Source: Comamonadaceae bacterium
GTDB taxonomy: Bacteria > Pseudomonadota > Gammaproteobacteria > Burkholderiales > Burkholderiaceae_C
Assembly: GCA_947454585.1 (NCBI GenBank)
Contig: CANGML010000008.1
Span: forward strand, 1 to 18,488
Reading direction: 5' to 3'
DNA: 18,488 nucleotides
The notes under the pieces were generated by a model, which was given only the letters and a program-made list of their open reading frames with translations, was not told the origin of the DNA and made no database searches. Below are positions 1 through 7,081 of this stretch, in pieces. The translations under genes were made by a program, and so were the position numbers. The first letter of the stretch is position 1; each line of letters starts with the position of its first letter.

Positions 1-573
1 AACTACGACCTCAAGGTCAAGATCGTCAAACAACTCGACGGCATGTTGGCGCCTGAAGCCATCATTGCGTCCAACACTTCTTCCATCTCCATCACCAAGC
101 TGGCTGCCGTCACCACGCGTGCCGACCGCTTCATTGGCATGCACTTTTTCAACCCTGTGCCGATGATGGCCTTGGTCGAAATCATCCGTGGTTTGCAAAC
201 GTCCGACGCCACCCACGCGGCGGTGCACGACCTGTCGACCCGCTTGGGCAAGAGCCCCATCACCGTGAAGAACGCACCGGGCTTTGTGGTCAACCGCATC
301 TTGGTGCCCATGATCAACGAAGCCTTCTTTGTGTTGGCCGAAGGTGTGGCCACCGCCGAGGACATCGATGCCGGCATGAAGTTGGGTTGCAACCAACCCA
401 TCGGCCCCTTGGCCTTGGCCGACATGATTGGCTTGGATGTGTGCTTGGCCGTGATGGACGTGTACTTGCAAGAGTTTGGCGACAGCAAATACCGCGCTTG
501 CCCGCTGCTGAAAGAAATGGTGGCCGCCGGCCAGTTGGGTCGCAAAACCGGCCAAGGTGTTTACGCCTACTGA
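1..573 (+). CDS. hbd: 3-hydroxybutyryl-CoA dehydrogenase, C-terminal part (5' end outside window)
   Basis: Partial gene: the frame is open from the first base, giving the last 190 residues of an enzyme family usually about 280-290 aa long. It oxidises (S)-3-hydroxyacyl-CoA to 3-oxoacyl-CoA with NAD(P)+ in butanoate, polyhydroxybutyrate or aromatic-acid degradation. Visible are the end of the Rossmann domain ([12 protein letters not shown]), then [17 protein letters not shown] carrying the catalytic His-Glu pair (visible residues H48 and E60), then FVVNRI with the conserved Asn (N98). The helical C-terminal domain follows and closes with the classical GRKTGQGVY. The missing N-terminus would carry the GxGxxG dinucleotide site. 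Hbd and PaaH cannot be told apart from this fragment. The next gene starts 26 bases after the stop, so co-transcription is possible. Family call is secure; the exact substrate is not. Confidence 0.93.
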   Translation, partial: NYDLKVKIVKQLDGMLAPEAIIASNTSSISITKLAAVTTRADRFIGMHFFNPVPMMALVEIIRGLQTSDATHAAVHDLSTRLGKSPITVKNAPGFVVNRILVPMINEAFFVLAEGVATAEDIDAGMKLGCNQPIGPLALADMIGLDVCLAVMDVYLQEFGDSKYRACPLLKEMVAAGQLGRKTGQGVYAY

Positions 574-599
574 GCTGCAAACCACGGCGATGCGCAGAC

Positions 600-1358
600 A
601 TGAAATACGCCCTGCTCTCCGACATCCACAGCAACTTGCACGCGCTGGATGCGTGTTTGGCGCATGCGCAGACACGGGGCGTTGATCGTTACGCCATCTT
701 GGGTGATTTGGTGGGCTATGGTGCGTTCCCTTCAGAAGTGGTGACACGCTGCCAAGCGCTGCAAACCGGAGGCGCCCTCGTGCTGCGTGGCAACCACGAA
801 GAGCTGATTCAAACCCACAACCTCAACACACCCAACCCATCGCTGGGCAGTCAAACGGCGGCGTGGACGCATGACCAGCTCTCGCCTGCCCAACGTTTTT
901 GGCTGGAGACGCTGCCACTCACCCAACGCGTAGACGCGCTGTTCTTCGTGCACGCCAGTGCCGATGCGCCCACGCGCTGGCGCTACGTCGACGACGAACG
1001 CACAGCCACACTTAGCCTAGACGCCGCCGGCGCGCATCCCGACGTACGCTATGTGTTCGGCGGCCATGTGCACCACCAATCGCTGTACTACCGCGGCAGG
1101 GGACGTCAGCTGATGGCGTTCAAACCAACGGCCGGCATTCCTATTCCGACTCCCAAGCACCGCCACTGGATTGCCACCGTGGGCTCTGTCGGCCAGCCCC
1201 GCGATGGCCATCCGCGCGCCATGTACGCGCTGTTTGATGACGCGGCTGCCAAGCTCACCTTTCACCGCATCGCCTACGACCACCGCGCGGCTGCGCGCGC
1301 CGTCCGCGAGGCGGGCTTGCCCGAATTCTTTGCCCACCGTTTGGAGACGGGTCAATGA
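600..1358 (+). CDS. Calcineurin-like metallophosphoesterase
   Basis: A 252-residue cytoplasmic protein with the whole metal-binding signature of the calcineurin-like phosphoesterase superfamily: SDIHSN (D8, H10), GDLVGYG (D36), GNHE (N65, H66), VHAS (H118) and GGHVHH (H156, H158). VGSVGQPRDG near residues 194-203 is the usual C-terminal motif of the YfcE-like branch. Such proteins hydrolyse phosphomonoesters, phosphodiesters or phosphoproteins using two metal ions; the substrate here cannot be read from sequence. The ATG at 600 is chosen because the conserved beta-strand and SDIH motif begin at residue 3 of that start, as in relatives; no good Shine-Dalgarno is visible, so translation may depend on the upstream gene. 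The stop overlaps the start of the Ser/Thr kinase gene as ATGA, which suggests translational coupling. A phosphatase acting opposite that kinase is an inference. Confidence 0.9.
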   Translation: MKYALLSDIHSNLHALDACLAHAQTRGVDRYAILGDLVGYGAFPSEVVTRCQALQTGGALVLRGNHEELIQTHNLNTPNPSLGSQTAAWTHDQLSPAQRFWLETLPLTQRVDALFFVHASADAPTRWRYVDDERTATLSLDAAGAHPDVRYVFGGHVHHQSLYYRGRGRQLMAFKPTAGIPIPTPKHRHWIATVGSVGQPRDGHPRAMYALFDDAAAKLTFHRIAYDHRAAARAVREAGLPEFFAHRLETGQ

Positions 1359-2788
1359 AACGCCTAGAAACCGGCACTGCACTGGACGGATTTCGCATAG
1401 TCGCGTGCCTGCACGCAGGCGGCATGGCCCATATTTACCAGGTGACTTACGCTGACGAACGACCTGTGCCGTTCGACATGGTCATGAAAGTGCCCCGCAT
1501 GACCGCAGGCGATGGCGCAGAAAACATCGTCGGCTTTGAGGTTGAGCACCAAATTTTGCAGGTGCTACAAGGTATGCATGTGCCACGCTTTGTGGCAGCG
1601 GGTGATTTGGTCAACCTCCCTTATTTGGTGATGGAGCATGTGGCTGGCCAAACGCTGCAGCAAATCCTCGACACCTACGCCCAGTTGCGTACCCAAGCCT
1701 CAGTCGCGGACATCGCGCACATGGGCGCGGCCATGGCGCGTGCCGCGCACAGCCTGCACCAACAAAACACCTGCCATCTCGACCTCAAACCCGCCAACGT
1801 GCTGCTGCACCCCAACGGTCATGCCGTGCTGCTTGACTTTGGCTTGTCCTGCCATGCGCACTACCCTGACTTGCTGGCCGAGGAACTGCGTCAAGCCGTG
1901 GGGTCGCCTGCATGGATTGCGCCTGAGCAAGTGGTGGGCGTGCGCGGTGACCCGCGCAGTGACATCTTTGCGATTGGCGTGATGCTCTATGAGCTAGCCA
2001 CAGGCGAGCTGCCCTTTGGCAACCCCCAAACCAGTGGCGGCATGCGCCAGCGTTTGTGGATGGACCCCACGCCGCCGCGCCGCCTGCGAGAAGACTTGCC
2101 CGAGTGGTTGCAAGAAGTGGTGTTGCGCTGCCTAGCGCCTGAAGCTGCCAAGCGCTACCCCTCAGCGGCCCACCTGGCGTTTGACCTAGAGCACCCCGAA
2201 CAAGTCAAGATCACCCAACGTGGCAGACAACTGCAGGGCACGCCCTTCTTCACGCACGCGAAACGCTGGCTCAAAGCCGCAGGCATGCACTACCAGCCCA
2301 GCCCCTTGCCTTCACAACAAATTGAAGAAGTGCCGATTCTGATGGTGGCGGTGCCAAACCACGAGGCCAGCGACGCCACGCTGTATTCGCTGCGCCAAGC
2401 GGTGGCGCGTTCATTGGGTATTCGTCCGGGCGCACGTCTGGCCGTGGTCACCGTCATTTCGCCCCACCTCAGCAGCGCGTCTGACAGCGACACCAGCGAA
2501 ACCTCGCTACACCGCCAATACCTGACCCAACTGCAGCAATGGGCCCAGCCGCTGGACTTGAGCGACCACCAAGCCTCGTACCACGTCTTAGAGTCGAGTG
2601 ATGTGGCCAGCGCCATCGTGCGTTATGCCGAAGGCAACCACGTGCACATGATCGTCATGGGTGCCGCTACCCACGGACTTCAGATGCAACGGTTTGTCGC
2701 CACGGTGCCGATCAAGGTTGCCATGGAGGCGCCTTGCACTGTCATTTTGGTGAAACAGGCGCTGCCTTTTGAGCGCCTGATGGACTGA
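1355..2788 (+). CDS. Ser/Thr protein kinase fused to a universal stress protein domain
   Basis: A 477-residue protein with no transmembrane segment. Residues about 12-280 are a Hanks-type kinase: a glycine loop in the form AGGMAHIY (21-28), the ATP-binding lysine in VMKVPR (K45), a likely helix-C Glu (E64), a catalytic loop HLDLKPANVLL with D143, K145 and N148, metal-binding DFG (161-163), and APE (189-191) after GSPAWI. HRD is replaced by HLD, a non-RD kinase. Residues about 325-468 look like a UspA fold, ending VMGAATHGLQ and then APCTVILVK. The usual USP ATP motif G-x2-G-x9-G-S/T is degenerate: the second Gly is T439 and the third is A449. The stretch between the domains (about 281-324) looks like a linker. 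The gene starts inside the phosphoesterase gene (ATGA), so the two are probably made together. The role is probably cytosolic stress signalling; targets are unknown. Confidence 0.92.
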   Translation: MKRLETGTALDGFRIVACLHAGGMAHIYQVTYADERPVPFDMVMKVPRMTAGDGAENIVGFEVEHQILQVLQGMHVPRFVAAGDLVNLPYLVMEHVAGQTLQQILDTYAQLRTQASVADIAHMGAAMARAAHSLHQQNTCHLDLKPANVLLHPNGHAVLLDFGLSCHAHYPDLLAEELRQAVGSPAWIAPEQVVGVRGDPRSDIFAIGVMLYELATGELPFGNPQTSGGMRQRLWMDPTPPRRLREDLPEWLQEVVLRCLAPEAAKRYPSAAHLAFDLEHPEQVKITQRGRQLQGTPFFTHAKRWLKAAGMHYQPSPLPSQQIEEVPILMVAVPNHEASDATLYSLRQAVARSLGIRPGARLAVVTVISPHLSSASDSDTSETSLHRQYLTQLQQWAQPLDLSDHQASYHVLESSDVASAIVRYAEGNHVHMIVMGAATHGLQMQRFVATVPIKVAMEAPCTVILVKQALPFERLMD

Positions 2789-2805
2789 GCGTCTGAGCGC
2801 CTGAT
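2771..2805. repeat. Short 24-base-period direct repeat at the convergent gene junction
   Basis: GAGCGCCTGAT occurs at 2771-2781 and again at 2795-2805, with a diverged third version of the same core (TGAGCGTCTGA) between them at 2786-2796. The first copy lies in the last codons of the kinase gene and the second in the 23-base gap before the stop codon of the oppositely oriented Bug gene. A small slippage duplication would explain it. No convincing terminator hairpin is visible in the gap. Confidence 0.6.
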
Positions 2806-2811
2806 CGGGGC

Positions 2812-3816
2812 TTAGTCGACTTTGGCGCCAGAGGCCTTCACGACCTGCGCCCACTTCTTGTGTTCGGCATCAATAAATTTGGCGAACTCCTCAGGGGTGT
2901 TGCCGCCGGGAATCGCGCCTTGCGAGAGCAGCTTCTCTTTGATCGCGGGGGTACCCAAGGCTTTGCTCACCTCTTGCTGAATGCGGTGAACCACCTCGCT
3001 TGAGGTGCCGGCGGGCGCCAACAAACCAAACCAAGAACTGGCTTCGTAACCCTTCATCAACGGGCCGCCCGCTTCTTCAATGGTGGGCAGATCGGGCAAA
3101 GCCCCAGAGCGTTGGTTGCTCGTGACAGCCAACGCTTTGAGCTTGCCCGACTTGATGTGCGGTATGGACGAGGGCAGGTTGTCAAACATCACATCCATCG
3201 AGCCGCCCAACATGTCGAGCAGAGCGGGGTTGGAGCCTTTGTAGGGGAAGTGCACCATGAAGGTACCGCTCATGCTTTTGAACAACTCGCCAGCCAAATG
3301 AATCGAGGTGCCATTGCCGCTGGAGGCCATGTTGAGCTTGCCTGGATTGGCTTTGGCATAGGTGATGAAATCATTCACAGAATTGATGTTGCGGGCCTTG
3401 GCCGTGTCGGCATTCATGATCATCACATTGGGCACGCCGGCCACCACCGTGATCGGCGCGAAGTCTTTGATCGGGTCAAACGGCAACTTGTTGTAGAGCG
3501 CACGGTTGATGCCGTGGGTGCCCACGGTACCCATCAACAAGGTGTAACCATCGTTGGGCGATTTGGCGACGATATCGGCACCCAAGTTACCACCAGCGCC
3601 CGCCTTGTTGTCGACAAAGAAAGACTGGCCAAATACGCGCGTCAACTCAGGCGCGACCGCACGCGCCAAGATGTCGGTGGTCCCGCCGGGCGCAAAGGGC
3701 ACCACGATGCGCACAGGCTTGTTCGGCCAAGCTTGTTGGGCGGGCGCTTGAAAGCCCACCAGTGCCAAAGCGCTGAACAGCGTGGTTTGTGTGAATAAGC
3801 GACGACGCAAGGCCAT
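2812..3816 (-). CDS. Bug/TctC-family periplasmic solute-binding protein (first of two)
   Basis: A 334-residue exported binding protein of the Bug (Bordetella uptake gene) family, the extracytoplasmic subunit type of tripartite tricarboxylate transporters. The N-terminus is a signal peptide: RRR at residues 4-6, a hydrophobic core at about 11-22, and a likely cleavage after APA (A26). The mature protein opens with the family hallmark [15 protein letters not shown], followed by a Gly-rich ligand-binding loop ([11 protein letters not shown]) and the PYKGSNPAL segment. Bug proteins bind carboxylates or amides; the ligand cannot be predicted. The ATG at 3816 has an AGGAG Shine-Dalgarno that overlaps the stop of the upstream Bug gene, only eight bases away, so the two form an operon. 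No TctA or TctB membrane partner is present, as is common for the expanded Bug families of Burkholderiales. Confidence 0.93.
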   Translation of the reverse strand: MALRRRLFTQTTLFSALALVGFQAPAQQAWPNKPVRIVVPFAPGGTTDILARAVAPELTRVFGQSFFVDNKAGAGGNLGADIVAKSPNDGYTLLMGTVGTHGINRALYNKLPFDPIKDFAPITVVAGVPNVMIMNADTAKARNINSVNDFITYAKANPGKLNMASSGNGTSIHLAGELFKSMSGTFMVHFPYKGSNPALLDMLGGSMDVMFDNLPSSIPHIKSGKLKALAVTSNQRSGALPDLPTIEEAGGPLMKGYEASSWFGLLAPAGTSSEVVHRIQQEVSKALGTPAIKEKLLSQGAIPGGNTPEEFAKFIDAEHKKWAQVVKASGAKVD

Positions 3817-3824
3817 GGTTTCTC

Positions 3825-4805
3825 CTAGTCAGCGTAAACGCCAGCAGCCTGAATGATCGGGCCCCACTTGGCAATTTCAGCAGTCACAAACTTTTTGTGC
3901 TCGGCCATGTCGGAGCGTTTATCCGTGACCACCACAGCACCCAAGGCTTGCTGTTTTTTGATGAACTCGGGGTCCTTCAAGGCTGTTTTTAGCGCGGCGT
4001 TGATCTTGTTCACCACCTCTGTCGGTGTCCCTTTAGGCGCGTACATGCCGTGCCAAATGGTGACTTCAAAACCTTTGAGGCCTGATTCGTCGAGCGTTGG
4101 CAAGCCTTTCAAGGCGGGGGTGGTCAGGCGCTTCATGGTCGTGACCGCGAAGCCTTTGACCGATTTGCCTTCGATTTGGGCGCTGGTGTTGGTGGTCTGG
4201 TCACACAACAAATCAATCTGGCCGCCCATCAAGTCATTCATGGCAGGCGCCGTGCCTTTGTAGGGCACAGTGGTCATGTCGGTCTTGATGGCGCTTTGGA
4301 ACATGAGGCCGCACAAGTGCGAAGCAGCGCCCAAACCGGCGTTGCCCAAATTGATCTTGCCCTTGTTTTGCTCAATCCAAACGGCGAGTTCTTTGTAGTT
4401 GTTGGCGGGCAAGGTAGGACGACCAATCAAGGTCATGGGCACATCATTGACCATGCCCAAGTATTCGAAGTCGTCGGTGGTGTTGTAAGGCATCTTGCGG
4501 TACAGCGCAGGCGAAGTGGCCATGCCGATGTGATGCAACAACACGGTGTGGCCGTCTTGTGGCGCTTTGGCCACCTTGTTGGCACCGATGGTGCCGCCGG
4601 CACCGGCCACGTTCTCAACCACCACATTGGCACCCAAGGGTTTGCGCATGGCTTCTGCCAAATCACGCGCCACACGGTCAGTGGGGCCGCCGGCAGCAAA
4701 CGGCACCACGATGGTGATGGGTTTGTCTTTGACCGGAAAGTCTGCCGCATTCGCGCCAGCCAACGCAGCAACAGCAAGCACGCTGAATGTGAATAGTTTT
4801 TTCAT
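3825..4805 (-). CDS. Bug/TctC-family periplasmic solute-binding protein (second of two, promoter-proximal)
   Basis: A 326-residue exported protein. The ATG at 4805 is chosen over an in-frame ATG at 4832 because AGAGGAG lies just upstream and because it gives a clean signal peptide (MKK, hydrophobic core, cleavage after ANA at residue 20). The mature N-terminus [15 protein letters not shown] is the Bug hallmark, followed by [15 protein letters not shown] and [10 protein letters not shown]. Two cysteines, in SHLCGLMF and DLLCDQTT, may form a disulfide after export. It has the same architecture as the following gene but is clearly diverged, so this is an old tandem pair rather than a recent duplication. 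It comes first in the two-gene transcript. Such proteins either feed a TctAB transporter encoded elsewhere or act in ligand sensing; nothing here decides between these. Confidence 0.93.
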   Translation of the reverse strand: MKKLFTFSVLAVAALAGANAADFPVKDKPITIVVPFAAGGPTDRVARDLAEAMRKPLGANVVVENVAGAGGTIGANKVAKAPQDGHTVLLHHIGMATSPALYRKMPYNTTDDFEYLGMVNDVPMTLIGRPTLPANNYKELAVWIEQNKGKINLGNAGLGAASHLCGLMFQSAIKTDMTTVPYKGTAPAMNDLMGGQIDLLCDQTTNTSAQIEGKSVKGFAVTTMKRLTTPALKGLPTLDESGLKGFEVTIWHGMYAPKGTPTEVVNKINAALKTALKDPEFIKKQQALGAVVVTDKRSDMAEHKKFVTAEIAKWGPIIQAAGVYAD

Positions 4806-4830
4806 GTGGGACTCCTCTAAATAAGGCTCC

Positions 4831-4859
4831 ATACTAAAGCACTATTGACAACTTGGTAA
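4831..4859 (-). promoter_or_regulatory. Possible sigma-70-type promoter of the two Bug genes
   Basis: On the minus strand, TTACCA (4859-4854) and TAGTAT (4836-4831) are separated by exactly 17 bases and match the -35 and -10 consensus at four of six positions each. The predicted start lies near 4824, leaving an untranslated leader of about 18 bases that contains the AGAGGAG ribosome-binding site before the ATG at 4805. The match is modest, and other hexamer pairs in this AT-richer gap are possible. Confidence 0.35.
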
Positions 4860-4885
4860 TTTCGGAAATCACGTACGGGCATTCC

Positions 4886-4903
4886 TTGATACACGTCAAT
4901 CAA
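4886..4903. promoter_or_regulatory. TTGAT-N8-ATCAA inverted repeat upstream of the Bug genes
   Basis: TTGATACACGTCAATCAA lies in the gap between the PaaK-like ligase stop and the Bug promoter region; 14 of its 18 bases are symmetric. Its length and its TTG...CAA ends match the 18-base palindrome in the divergent control region at 13324-13341. Its centre is about 70.5 bases upstream of the predicted Bug start site, a plausible distance for a Crp-type upstream activator. Five-base arms arise often by chance, so this is only a candidate. Confidence 0.25.
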
Positions 4904-4918
4904 CATGTGCCGGGCCAC

Positions 4919-6163
4919 TTATTGATACGTACGCGCATCCTCAATGACTTTGCCATCGTTCGGCAAAGAACCCGGCGCAACCAAGGTCACCTCAGCGCGG
5001 AGCTTGGTAATGTCACGCACCGCATCACCAATTTTTTGTGCCAATCCTTCAACAGCGGTGGCTTCGACCTTCAAGCCCATCTGGTCATTGGCCATCTCAC
5101 CCGTCACCACCAAACGCGCACGTTGGATCTCAGGAAAGCGTTTGACCACCTCGGCCACTTGACCTGGGTGCACAAACATGCCACGCACCTTGGTGGTTTG
5201 ATCGGCGCGGCCCATCCAACCTTTGATGCGTGCGTTGGTGCGCCCTGTGGGGCATTGGCCAGGCAACACAGCTGACAAGTCGCCCGTGCCAAACCGAATC
5301 AGCGGGTAGTCAGGGTTGAGGGTGGTGACCACCAACTCGCCCACTTCCCCCTCAGGCACGGGGTCGCCCGTGCCAGGGCGCACGATTTCCACGATCACGC
5401 CCTCATCGAGCACCAAGCCCTCGCGGGCTTCGGTTTCGTAAGCGATGAGCCCCAGATCAGCCGTGGCATAACACTGGTAGCCCGCGATGCCGCGTTCGGC
5501 CAACCAATCACGCAAGCTCGGTGGAAAGGCTTCGCCAGACACCATGGCTTTTTTCAGCGAGGGCAAGGCCACGCCCATCTCGGCTGCTTTCTCGACAATG
5601 ATTTTCAAAAAGCTGGGCGTGCCGACATAACCCGCGGGCTTTAACTCCGCCATCGCCGCCACTTGCTGTTCGGTCTGTCCCGTACCCCCTGGGAAAACTG
5701 TGCACCCAATGGTGTGTGCACCGGTCTCCATCATGGAACCCGCCGGCGTGAAGTGGTAACTGAAACAGTTGTGCGCCAATTCACCCGAGCGGAACCCCGC
5801 GGCATAAAGGGCACGGGCCATGCGCCAGTAATCGGGGCGCGCGCCTTCGGGCTCATAAATCGTGCCGGGGCTGGCAAACACACGCGGCATCGCCTTGCCA
5901 AAGCCGATGGCGGCAAAACCACCAAACACGTCGGTGGCACGCAGCGCTTGCTGTTGCGCCAGCAACTCGTACTTGCGGATCACGGGCAAGGTCGCCAAAG
6001 CTTGACGGCTGTTGATGCGGGAGGCATCCATGGCAGCCAATGTCTGGGTGAAGGCGGGTGAGTTTTTTTGTGCATGCGCCACTTGGGCAGGCAAAGCCGC
6101 CATGAGCGCCGCTTCGCGCTCTGCAGGGTGGCGGGTTTCGAGCGCGTCGTAATGCTTGGACAT
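4919..6163 (-). CDS. Phenylacetate-CoA-ligase-like acyl/aryl-CoA ligase
   Basis: A 414-residue member of the PaaK branch of adenylate-forming enzymes, which join a carboxylate to CoA via an acyl-AMP. Landmarks are MVSGEAFPPSLRDWL (208-220), the adenine/Tyr-region motif QCYATADLG (230-238), FGTGDLS (291-297) with the ribose-binding Asp, the hinge region GRADQTTKVRGMFVHP (318-333), and the C-terminal catalytic lysine in DGK (K405). PaaK enzymes are usually about 430-440 aa. The odd point is the P-loop: PaaK normally has SSGTTGKP, but here FASPGTIYEPEG (96-107) lacks the TTGK core. The ATG at 6163 has an AAAGGAG ribosome-binding site that overlaps the stop of livF. It is the last gene of the importer operon, which suggests it activates the imported acid. 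Calling it a phenylacetate ligase would be premature. Confidence 0.85.
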   Translation of the reverse strand: MSKHYDALETRHPAEREAALMAALPAQVAHAQKNSPAFTQTLAAMDASRINSRQALATLPVIRKYELLAQQQALRATDVFGGFAAIGFGKAMPRVFASPGTIYEPEGARPDYWRMARALYAAGFRSGELAHNCFSYHFTPAGSMMETGAHTIGCTVFPGGTGQTEQQVAAMAELKPAGYVGTPSFLKIIVEKAAEMGVALPSLKKAMVSGEAFPPSLRDWLAERGIAGYQCYATADLGLIAYETEAREGLVLDEGVIVEIVRPGTGDPVPEGEVGELVVTTLNPDYPLIRFGTGDLSAVLPGQCPTGRTNARIKGWMGRADQTTKVRGMFVHPGQVAEVVKRFPEIQRARLVVTGEMANDQMGLKVEATAVEGLAQKIGDAVRDITKLRAEVTLVAPGSLPNDGKVIEDARTYQ

Positions 6164-6174
6164 GTGCGGCTCCT

Positions 6175-6984
6175 TTAAGCCAACCAGCGCTTGCGACGTT
6201 TGTAGCTCTTGGCATCTTTGAAGCTCTTACGCTCGCCACCGCCCATCCCTAGGTAGAACTCTTTCACGTCTTCGTTGTTCGCCAGGTCTTTGGCGGCGCC
6301 GTCCATCACGATGCGGCCTGATTCCATGATGTAGCCATAGTCGGCGTATTTGAGGGCCATATTGGTGTTTTGTTCGGCCAGCAAGAAAGTGACTTTTTCT
6401 TTCTCGTTCAAATCTTTGACGATGTTGAAGACCTCTTCCACGATTTGTGGCGCCAAGCCCATGGAGGGCTCATCCAACAGCACCATGTTGGGACTGGCCA
6501 TGAGGGCCCGCCCAATCGCACACATTTGTTGCTCGCCGCCCGAGGTGTAGGCAGCTTGGGACGTGCGGCGCGTTTTGAGACGGGGAAAGTAGTTGTACAC
6601 CTTCTCCAAATTGGCTTCGATTTCGCCTTTGCTGGTACGCGTGTAGCTGCCCGTCATGAGGTTTTCTTCAATGGTCAGGTGGGCAAAGCAGTGACGCCCT
6701 TCCATCACCTGAACCACGCCGCGGTTCACCAAGTCAGCGGGTGACAGATTTTCGATGCGCTCACCGCGCAACTCAATCGAGCCTTTGGTCACGTCACCGC
6801 GCTCGCCCTTGAGCAAGTTGGAGATGGCACGCAACGTGGTGGTTTTGCCCGCGCCATTGCCACCCAGCAGGGCCACGATACCGCGCTCGGGCACTTGCAA
6901 GGACACCCCCTTGAGCACCAGGATGACGTGGTTGTAAATGACTTCGATGCCATTCACATTGAGAATAATTTTTGAATCGTTCAT
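6175..6984 (-). CDS. livF: HAAT/LIV-type ABC transporter ATPase (LivF)
   Basis: A 269-residue cytoplasmic ATPase subunit. Walker A is GGNGAGKTT (41-49), the Q-loop is at Q92, the signature is TSGGEQQ (147-153), and Walker B is MVLLDEP with D171 and E172. AEQN occupies the switch region, as is normal for LivF. The last 19 or so residues form a basic tail (KSYKRRKRWLA) longer than the end of E. coli LivF. The ATG at 6984 is chosen because the domain begins immediately after it and AGGT lies a few bases upstream; an in-frame ATG further upstream would read through a strong hairpin. With LivG it drives import through LivH and LivM. The 97-base gap from livK is the longest in the operon and holds two hairpins; the ligase gene follows 11 bases later. 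Confidence 0.95.
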   Translation of the reverse strand: MNDSKIILNVNGIEVIYNHVILVLKGVSLQVPERGIVALLGGNGAGKTTTLRAISNLLKGERGDVTKGSIELRGERIENLSPADLVNRGVVQVMEGRHCFAHLTIEENLMTGSYTRTSKGEIEANLEKVYNYFPRLKTRRTSQAAYTSGGEQQMCAIGRALMASPNMVLLDEPSMGLAPQIVEEVFNIVKDLNEKEKVTFLLAEQNTNMALKYADYGYIMESGRIVMDGAAKDLANNEDVKEFYLGMGGGERKSFKDAKSYKRRKRWLA

Positions 6985-7000
6985 GGGTGACCTATTGGAA

Positions 7001-7042
7001 TCAACTGGAAGACCGGTCATTGCGGACTGGTCTTCCAGTTGA
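7001..7042 (-). other. Long RNA hairpin between livK and livF
   Basis: Two 18-base arms, 7001-7018 and 7025-7042, are inverted copies with a single mismatch (TCAACTGGAAGACCGGTC against TCAACTGGAAGACCAGTC) around a six-base loop. In the operon transcript this forms 17 pairs with one A-C mismatch. No U-run follows; instead the livF ribosome-binding site comes about ten bases later. It therefore resembles an mRNA-stabilising 3' hairpin of the kind known between malE and malF in E. coli, rather than a terminator. It may also reduce entry to the livF start. Confidence 0.8.
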
Positions 7043-7043
7043 C

Positions 7044-7065
7044 GGCTCGCGCGTGTGCACGAGCC
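7044..7065 (-). other. Second, smaller hairpin just after livK
   Basis: GGCTCG (7044-7049) and CGAGCC (7060-7065) are perfect inverted copies around ten bases. In the transcript this GC-rich stem comes after the livK stop codon and immediately before the long hairpin, so the two would stack in tandem. No U-run follows, so termination is unlikely. Confidence 0.5.
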
Positions 7066-7081
7066 CATCAACCGCAGCCAA

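Noticed and set aside
3608-3617. Perfect palindrome TTGTCGACAA resembling the 13324-13341 operator.
   Set aside because: It lies inside the conserved coding sequence of a Bug protein (VDNKAG region), lacks the four-base centre, and is explained by codon choice.
3112-3798. Long open frames antisense to the Bug genes, LivK, LivH and the acyl-CoA synthetase (for example 3112-3798 plus, 12306-13130 plus).
   Set aside because: They lie opposite well-recognised genes, have low-complexity His/Arg/Gln-rich products without motifs, and arise from the GC-biased codon use of the real genes.
4880-4918. Intrinsic terminator after the PaaK-like ligase gene.
   Set aside because: Only weak short stems without a T-run are visible, so no terminator can be supported.
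6985-7071. Upstream in-frame ATG that would extend LivF by 29 residues.
   Set aside because: The extension would be translated from the strong hairpin region, has no family similarity, and the ATG at 6984 starts right at the domain with its own AGGT.
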